NCBI GenBank assembly: GCA_015039465.1
Contig: MU130363.1
Coordinates: forward strand, 584,319-596,636
DNA length: 12,318 bases
Source: Phlegmacium glaucopus
Lineage: Eukaryota > Basidiomycota > Agaricomycetes > Agaricales > Cortinariaceae
Direction: 5' to 3'
The notes under the pieces were generated by a model that saw nothing but the letters and a program-made list of their open reading frames with translations, ran no database searches and was not told the origin of the DNA. Position 1 is the first letter of the stretch. Every line of letters starts with the position of its first letter. The translations under genes and the position numbers were made by a program. Shown piece by piece: positions 8,020 through 12,318 of this stretch.

Positions 8020-8555
8020 AGGACTTTACACTCCCCCACATTGTCTGGCTGGACTTCCGCCAGACTGACTGGACTCCGCCAGACTTCCACCGGACTCCAG
8101 CAGAGTCCAGTCAGAGTCCAGTCAGAGTCCGGTGAGAGTCTGGTGGAAGTCTGGTAGAAGTCTGGTGGAAGTACAAAACATGCCTGTATCCCCTCCTAAC
8201 CTAAGAACATGCTACCGCGCAGACACAAAATATCCCCATCCCTAAATATTAATCCTAAGCCCTAAGCCTAAGCCCTAAATCTAAATATAACCCTAAGCCT
8301 AACCTCTAAATCTAAATATAACCTTAAATTCCATCAAAAGTCCAGCAGATGTCTGGTGGAAGTCCGCCGGACTGTGACCAGACATACAGTCCAGGCATTT
8401 TCTACTTTCGCCAGACTCTCACTGGACTCTGACCGGACTATGACCGGACTATGACCGGAATTACCTGAATTTTACTGGAGTCCGCCAGACTTCCGCCAGA
8501 CTTTTGGCAGTCCAGCAGACTCCGGCCGGACAACGTGGGGGACTGTAAAGTACAC
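8019..8555. mobile_element. E2: non-autonomous inverted-repeat element inserted in Plavaka exon 3
   Basis: The element is flanked by AAAGCATGG at 8011-8019 and again at 8556-8564. The ninth base is shared, so the target duplication is 8 or 9 bp. With 8 bp, both ends align without gaps: GAGGACTTTACACTCCCCCA on the left and GTGTACTTTACAGTCCCCCA read inward on the right, continuing into TTGTCTGGC / TTGTCCGGC. The inside holds no ORF. It has two arms of about 150-200 bp made of 11-bp words, with six in a row at 8104-8169 (AGTCCAGTCAG shifting to AGTCTGGTGGA) and four in a row of the other orientation at 8411-8454 (CCGGACTATGA type). A telomere-like centre separates the arms. An 8-bp duplication suits KDZ/Zisupton or hAT transposases; 9 bp would suit Mutator-like ones. 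The element is CpG-rich, unlike the gene around it. Confidence 0.9.
8241..8332. repeat. Telomere-like CCCTAA-type core of E2
   Basis: The centre of E2 is a run of about a dozen degenerate words built on CCTAA (CCCTAAGCCTAAGCCCTAAA, ATAACCCTAAGCCTAACC and similar). The strand shown is the C-rich telomeric strand. The spacing is irregular at 6-8 bp and the words are not perfect TTAGGG repeats. It could be captured telomeric sequence, an expansion of a chance word, or a filler analogous to the 11-bp arms. Confidence 0.6.
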
Positions 8556-8564
8556 AAAGCATGG
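8556..8564. repeat. Right target-site duplication of E2 (AAAGCATGG)
   Basis: This is the second copy of the 9-bp word. Removing it together with 8020-8555 leaves one copy and rebuilds an uninterrupted Plavaka frame at this place. Confidence 0.9.
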
Positions 8565-8713
8565 TTGGATAATTTCATTCAGAAGTTCATTTTGAGATTG
8601 GCGAGGCTGATAAGCAATGGGTGTGCCATACGGTTATTGGTCATGGCAGATATATTTGTTTTATCTGATAATAAAACTGTTCCAAGGAGTGTTGCCCCTT
8701 GTGGAAGAAAATC

Positions 8714-8776
8714 CTTTGATATATAAGATGATTAGTCTTGGAGTTGAAACAGAGGAAATTGAATATGATTACATAC
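8714..8776 (-). other. Plavaka intron 2, 63 bp
   Basis: The donor GTATGT follows PTAFWEMQ, an ACTAAT branch-like site lies inside, and the acceptor is ATCAAAG before DFLPQGATLLG. Phase 0 is kept on both sides. Confidence 0.68.
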
Positions 8777-8896
8777 CTGCATTTCCCAAAAAGCTGTTGG
8801 CCATGGTTTACTTTTCCATGAAGGTCCCACCAGTAGCATTTCAGGATGATTCTGTAAGTCCTTTGCGGTATGGAAGGAAAGTCCAATGTTTTTCAT

Positions 8897-8957
8897 CTAT
8901 TTCCAAGGAATTTTTTGGTAAGGAGAATATATACCGCATTTTAGATGCGTAACTCAC
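8897..8957 (-). other. Plavaka intron 1, 61 bp
   Basis: The donor GTGAGT follows VDCFLKLKL in phase 0 and the acceptor is GGAAATAG before MKNIGLSFHTAKDLQ. Splicing restores the expected order of conserved blocks. Without it the reading frame runs into a non-conserved tail. Confidence 0.72.
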
Positions 8958-9455
8958 CAGTTTGAGCTTCAGAAAACAATCCACAGCAGCCATGCTTAGG
9001 CAAGAATGAAGTAGAAATGAGGCTAGTTCCCATTCATCTCTCGATGTGAAAGGATAGTATAGGTGCCCTTTCCTCATTTCGGTATATCTGTCCTTGTCAC
9101 ATTGATCCATAAATGTCTCTCCACGTCCGAAGACTTGGCCAGATGTAGGATAATTCTTGATATTAAATGGATTTCGCCTGTCCCCAGGGTTTGGGGATGT
9201 AGACGCTGGAAGGGAAGAATGAGATGAGGCTGGCAGATAATCTTCTGCTGTATCCATAAAACCAGGCAGTTCAAAACTTTGTTGACCCGTGTCATCACTT
9301 TCAGATATTGCTGGACCCGATTGAAGAGTGGTGGCAATATCAATACACTCTTCAAAGTGCGTCAAGCAGGAGGAAAACAGCTGGTTCATATGTTGCAGAA
9401 GACTGGTCTGGTCCTTGAACTTCTTTCCACATTGGGGACAGTGGGTGGAAGGCAT

Positions 9456-10526
9456 AGATGCGAGGTTTGGTTAGGCAGTATAAGTTGTGAAAGATGTAGA
9501 TAAAGATCAGTGAGATCAAATGTTGGTATGATTCTCACATTTGTCATCAGTTGAGACTTCTCTGGGTGATTCATAGAGGTTTATAGTGGTTCTCCTGGCC
9601 TGAGTTCACTATCCTTTGTGTACAATAAGAAGGCAGGAGGTACAAAAGCTGTGGTTATAGATGCTTGTAGGATGACAATGAGACTGATATGTTGGGCGTT
9701 AAATCCAATTAGAAGGACAGAACTGGCCATGGCGGCCCAACATTGTCCCAACAGTATGGTAGCCCTGAACATCTATCCAAGAACAAACTAAGTGACGAGT
9801 TTAATGGCTTAGGAGCTGGAGATTGAGGGGTAGTATTAAAGATGTTGGAATAAATGGGAAGGTTGGTGATGAACGAGGCTCTGTTGAAGTCATCCTTGTT
9901 TTAGATGAAGGTCAACTTATTGAGGGTGTAAAAGCAGCCGAGAAGGTTGGTTTAGGGTTTGCACTTGGACGGTGTATCAGCCGAGACAGGGTTGGATTTA
10001 GGTGGTGATGGTATTTTGGGAGTAAATGAAAATGGGATGGAGATTGTATTTACCCAGTACTCCAACCCCAGAATCAACCAAGATAACTGGAGAGTCAATG
10101 ATTTGGCCATTGAGAAAACTAACTCACAATCTGGGTATATAACACCAGAAATTGCAATTTAGCATCGGAGGCCAGACCGGGGAATGACTCAGGATTGAGG
10201 TAATAGGGCAACCAAAAGGATGGCGGTATGACAACAAGAGTTTAAAGATGGGGTTGAGGTGATAGGGAGGCCAAAAGGATAATTCCGGGACGGGAGACAT
10301 GGTGTGGAGGCAGAGGGATGGGCGAAATCATGTATCTTGAATCCCTTGCAATTCGGGGTCATACATCTTGGTTGCTGCTGGAGAAGGAGGACATGGAGGT
10401 TGTGAGAGTGTGGCTCATCTTTGCGACTAGGTTCTGGTTGGGTTTGGTCTGAGAGAACAAAAATGGTGAGGATTATGCGGTGAGGATGGAGATGGACAGA
10501 AGGAACTCATGGTGATACCTATCAAC
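9456..10526. other. Decayed sequence without recognised gene
   Basis: The first part lies upstream of the Plavaka start and probably held its promoter and the element's end, but I found no terminal repeat. From about 9800 to 10500 the plus strand is GA-rich. Its minus strand reads as broken proline/serine-rich frames (for example PFGCPITSILSHSPVW) with stops every few dozen codons and no recognised family. Two 26-bp direct repeats, TGAGGTRATAGGG...CCAAAAGGAT, lie at 10196-10221 and 10255-10280 (59-bp spacing, 22 of 26 identical). Confidence 0.5.
9581..9772 (-). CDS. Short ORF with hydrophobic segments, doubtful
   Basis: This minus-strand frame of 63 codons contains two hydrophobic stretches (AAMASSVLLIGF, ISLIVILQASITTAFVPPAF) and ends TKDSELRPGEPL. 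It could be a fragment of a multi-spanning membrane protein of the host that was cut by the transposon insertions. Open frames of this length also occur by chance here, and no family is recognised. Confidence 0.15.
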   Translation of the reverse strand: MFRATILLGQCWAAMASSVLLIGFNAQHISLIVILQASITTAFVPPAFLLYTKDSELRPGEPL

Positions 10527-10802
10527 CTGAACTTTACACTCCCCCACGTCTTCCTCCAGGAATCCGCCCGGACTGCCCGGAATCCTGGAGGAATCCTGGA
10601 GGAATCCTCCAGGAATCCAGGAATTCCTGGGATTCCTAGTTAATTCCTGGTGGATTCCTGGTGGATTCCTGGGATTCCGAGTTAATTCCTGGTGGATTCC
10701 TGGTGGATTCCTGGTATTCCTGGTATTCCTGGTAATTCCTGGTATTCCTGGTAATTCCTGGTGGATTCCTGGTGGAATTCTGATGGATTCTGGTGAAATC
10801 AG
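10527..10802. repeat. E3: 11-bp array element with ATTCCTGGTGG words
   Basis: The left end CTGAACTTTACACTCCCCCA (10527-10546) is nearly the same as both ends of E2. Inside are CCAGGAATCC and GGATTCCTGGT words: perfect tandem 11-mers at 10652-10662 and 10694-10715, and a switch to a 9-bp ATTCCTGGT period from about 10710. A first block (10555-10620) carries the reverse orientation, CCTCCAGGAAT. I found no matching right end, so the element is either truncated or its end lies in the AT-rich sequence beyond 10800 in altered form. No ORF is present. Confidence 0.65.
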
Positions 10803-10947
10803 CTAAGTCATTGACTTGTTTTATTTCATTTAATTTTTCCTTTGATTTGGTTTTTTTTTATTGCAAGATATATATTGAAAATTATATACATGTAATTAAT
10901 AACATATTGTTCACTGTTTAATAACTTATTAAATAAACTAAAAATGT
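10803..10947. other. AT-rich spacer
   Basis: This is an A/T-rich stretch with T runs near 10850-10860 and no coding potential. It separates E3 from the G/C hairpin series. Nothing else is seen. Confidence 0.5.
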
Positions 10948-11255
10948 ACCCCCATGAGGGGGTTATGATTGTAGTATATTAAAATAAAAAGAAACCCCGG
11001 TGAGGGGGTTGTCGTTGTCATCGTGTGAGGGCTGTGGTAGTGTATTACATAAAAATAAACCCCCGTGAGGGGGGGGTCGTCGTTGTCATTCGTATGGGTC
11101 GTTGTGCGCATGTGTCGTCGTTGGTACGTGTCGGCGTTCATACGTGTTGTCGTTTGGGTGTGTCATCGGCGTGGGTCTTCGTCGTCATACCTGTCGTCAG
11201 AGTAATTAAAATAAAGAATAAAAAATAAAAATAACCCCCCCCAGTGAGGGGGGGT
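10948..11255. repeat. Four C-run/TGA/G-run hairpin units
   Basis: The same motif occurs four times: ACCCCCATGAGGGGGT at 10948-10963, AACCCCGGTGAGGGGGTT at 10993-11010, a longer form at 11059-11077, and one with eight C at 11233-11255. Each is preceded by AAAATAAAAA-like sequence and followed by GTCGTCGT-like sequence, so the unit is A-rich, C-run, (R)TGA loop, G-run, TCG-rich. Spacings are 45, 66 and 174 bp. Each can form a stem of 6-8 G:C pairs. The ORFs crossing this region are low-complexity and not credible genes. Confidence 0.75.
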
Positions 11256-11264
11256 GGTCGTCGT

Positions 11265-11342
11265 CGTGCAAGGTGGTGGTAGTCGTGCAAGGTGGTGGTG
11301 GTCATCGTGCGGGGTGGTGGTCATCGTGCGAGGTGGTGGTAA
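11265..11342. repeat. CGTGC-GGTGGTGGT minisatellite, four units
   Basis: Four units of 19-22 bp read CGTGC(A/G)(A/G)GGTGGTGGT followed by AGT, GGTCAT, CAT or AAG. They adjoin the last hairpin unit on the left and the foldback array on the right. Length differences come in GGT triplets. Confidence 0.75.
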
Positions 11343-11457
11343 GGATTAGGTCCTCCTAAGGACCACCTAAGGACCATGAGTTCCTTTAACTATGGTCCTT
11401 AGGGACTGTGCCTTAGGTGGACCTTAAGTGGGCCTTAGGACCCTTAAGGTCCCTACT
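11343..11457. repeat. E4: foldback array of 11-bp CCTAAGGACCA words
   Basis: Two perfect tandem 11-mers CCTAAGGACCA lie at 11355-11365 and 11366-11376. Inverse copies follow (ATGGTCCTTAGG at 11392-11403, CCTTAGGTGGACC just after). The inner arms pair perfectly over 12 bp across a 14-bp loop and the outer arms extend the pairing, so the block could fold into a long imperfect hairpin. The period and the GTGG junction match E1-E3, but the shared ACTTTACACTCCCCCAC end is not present here. Confidence 0.7.
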
Positions 11458-11728
11458 TGAGTTGACAATGAAAATTTATAATAATTTTTAATTTTCTTAG
11501 TATATATTCAGTTATCATTAAATTTCCATGTATTCAATTGACATTAAGTATATATACACCACCGTTACGGAACGGCGGTAAACTTAAAACTTAAAACAAG
11601 TCCGGCGCTCCACCCTAGTGCACTGGCGTGCACTGTTATAAAAGGGTTTAGTTGTTTACAATCATTATGATTATTATGAAGCAGTAGAGTGTTGATGGTG
11701 GTGGTAGTGTTAGCGTTGGTGGTGGGGT
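11458..11728. other. No gene; AT-rich then short inverted words
   Basis: The first 100 bp are A/T-rich. Around 11562-11581 there is CCGTTACGGAACGG, where CCGTT pairs with AACGG. Near 11610-11640 lie two GTGCACTG-like words and a TATAAAAGG. That last word resembles a TATA box, but no believable ORF follows it. Confidence 0.45.
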
Positions 11729-12185
11729 CTTGATGTTGTTGCTGTTCCTTCTGTGCTGCTGTTGCTGCCTACTCCTGCTCCTACCTACCCCTGCTCCTGC
11801 CTACTCCTGCTGCTCCTGCTGTCTGTTGCTCCCGCTGCTGTTGCTGCTACTGTTGGCTACTGTTGCTGTTGCTGGTTGTTGCCGGTTGTTGCCATCGCTG
11901 CCACTGCTGCTGCCGATGGGGGGATTGGTCCCCCCAAAAAACATAAAATAAAATAAAATAAATAAAAATAAAGTTAAGTAATTGCTGATGACCGTCGCAT
12001 GCTGCTGCTGCTGACTGGAGGGTAGGTGGTGGCAGAAGGTGGAGCTGTGTGGTGGTGGGGGAGTTGGGGGGAAGTGGCCCCCCAAAAAAATTTAAGAGTA
12101 TGAAGCTTGGTGCTGTCGATGGGGGGGGCATGTTCCCCCCCAATAAAATAAAATTAAATAAAATCCTGCGATTGCCCTGTTGATG
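11729..12185. repeat. CTG/CCTGCTC low-complexity DNA with three G-run/C-run hairpins
   Basis: From 11729 to 11916 the sequence is CTG, CTCCTGC and GTTGCTGCT triplet-like repeats. Three stems follow: GGGGGGATTGGTCCCCCC at 11918-11935, TTGGGGGG/CCCCCCAA at 12064-12085, and a seven- to eight-G stem at 12121-12141. Each is followed by an A-rich AAAATAAAATAAA-like tail (short at the second). Order and loop differ from the four hairpins at 10948-11255 (here G-run first, A-rich after). Overlapping frames here on both strands are repeat translation. Confidence 0.7.
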
Positions 12186-12190
12186 GCGTT

Positions 12191-12312
12191 ACTGGTGGTG
12201 GAGAGTGCTGGTGGTGGTGGTGGAGCGTGCTGGTGGTGGTGGAACGTGCTGGTGGTGGTGGTGGAACGTGCTGGTGGTGGTGGTGGAGCGTGTTGCTGGT
12301 GGTGGAAAGTGG
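12191..12312. repeat. CTGG(TGG)nA(G/A)CGTG minisatellite, running to the window edge
   Basis: Six units of 16-24 bp start with CTGG, carry one to four further TGG triplets, and end AGAGTG, AGCGTG or AACGTG. Units differ by whole TGG triplets, as expected from replication slippage. The array may continue beyond 12318. Confidence 0.8.
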
Positions 12313-12318
12313 TGCTGC

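Larger units (their letters stand above)
5832..9455 (-). pseudogene. Plavaka transposase gene, near full length, broken and interrupted
   Basis: Read on the minus strand, the gene opens at 9455 with a zinc-finger-like MPSTHCPQCGKKF...LLQHMNQ. It continues through GHLYYPFTSRDEWELASFLL, GATLLGTVLLSDKTNISAMT, AHPLLISLANLKMNF, HAFLLLALLPVP, MMSDPLG, TSSVTMASYKQLGD, GIHRPFWVNWPMSDPSIFLT, PLHHWHKAFWDHDAKWC, DNWYIPKLEFLQSV, QWSADGTEHAHI, NACPPSGEWELGRY, and NGELIGDILPL to TAG at 5832-5834. This is the domain order of basidiomycete Plavaka (CACTA-related) transposases, and at roughly 960 codons the gene is about their usual size. Three introns fit (8897-8957, 8714-8776, 6218-6280). Lesions: TGA at 8579-8581, 7648-7650, 6943-6945, 6069-6071 and 6015-6017; frameshifts near 7655-7661 and 6590; a probable loss of about 60 codons between PWPTAF and WEMQ; and the E2 insertion at 8019-8555. 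Confidence 0.85.

Noticed and set aside
8100..8460. CRISPR-like array
   Set aside because: Repeats are 11 bp, contiguous and degenerate, with no spacers, and the genome is eukaryotic.
8025..8550. TA target duplication with CACTCCCCCAC ends (Tc1/mariner reading of E2)
   Set aside because: TA lies just inside TTTACA/TGTAAA on both sides, but this ignores the perfect AAAGCATGG copies outside and does not restore the Plavaka frame. The 8-9 bp duplication explains everything.
2097..8581. UGA reassignment or programmed read-through
   Set aside because: The same genes also carry frameshifts and an insertion, so decay is simpler. TGA at probable CGA sites fits C-to-T mutation.
9823..10162. Plus-strand ORFs at 9823-10008 and 9959-10162
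   Set aside because: They are short and Gly/Val-rich in GA-rich DNA, with no domain and no splice or start context.
11630..11660. TATAAAAGG promoter
   Set aside because: No credible gene follows within several hundred bases; only triplet repeats.
11730..12143. Four overlapping ORFs of 67-98 codons on both strands (Leu/Cys-rich or Gln/Ser/Pro-rich)
   Set aside because: They are translations of CTG/CCTGCTC and G/C-run repeats, with no non-repetitive core.

Overview
The window looks like a transposon-dense stretch of a filamentous basidiomycete genome, most likely an Agaricomycete. Three things point that way: a CxC5/CxC6 protein related to KDZ transposases, a Plavaka transposase, and a Myb/SANT partner gene of PIF/Harbinger type, all carrying GT-AG introns of 52-63 bp. 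I see no intact host gene, rRNA or tRNA. All family names come from recalled protein motifs, since no search could be run.

Layout. 1-636: no recognised gene, only a lysine-rich small ORF. 637-2822 (+): CxC5-CxC6-KDZ-like transposase gene, broken by one frameshift and one in-frame TGA. 2895-3090: short 11-bp repeat array (E1). 3087-3260 (+): last codons of a probable PIF/Harbinger transposase. It faces tail-to-tail a three-exon Myb/SANT-like gene at 3410-4722 (-), the usual two-gene content of such elements; this gene is also broken. 4783-5360: CGGTACGG-rich, possibly hAT-like, non-autonomous element. 5832-9455 (-): near full-length Plavaka transposase pseudogene with three recognisable introns, two frameshifts and several TGA stops. 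It is split by a 537-bp insertion (E2, 8019-8555) with terminal inverted repeats and an 8-9 bp target duplication. 9456-10526: decayed sequence with no recognised gene. 10527-10802: a third array (E3) starting with the same terminal sequence as E2. 10803-12318: AT-rich stretches, G/C hairpins, a foldback 11-bp array (E4) and GGT/CTG minisatellites.

Two themes tie the window together. First, E1, E2 and E3 share an end sequence of the form ACTTTACACTCCCCCAC, but each is filled with a different tandem word. The period is always 11 bp and the words share a GTGG core (GGATTCCATGT, GGAAGTCTGGT, GGATTCCTGGT). This looks like one family of non-autonomous elements with constant ends and a changing 11-bp filling, and it is the best candidate here for something undescribed. 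E2 is proven mobile in this window: deleting it together with one target copy restores the Plavaka reading frame exactly. Second, every in-frame stop I identified inside the broken transposase genes is TGA, mostly where the family seems to have arginine. That fits CGA to TGA decay by C-to-T change at CpG in methylated repeats.

Nothing here suggests a working gene set. It is a nested accumulation of KDZ-like, Harbinger, Plavaka and non-autonomous DNA elements, with E2 younger than the Plavaka copy it interrupts.
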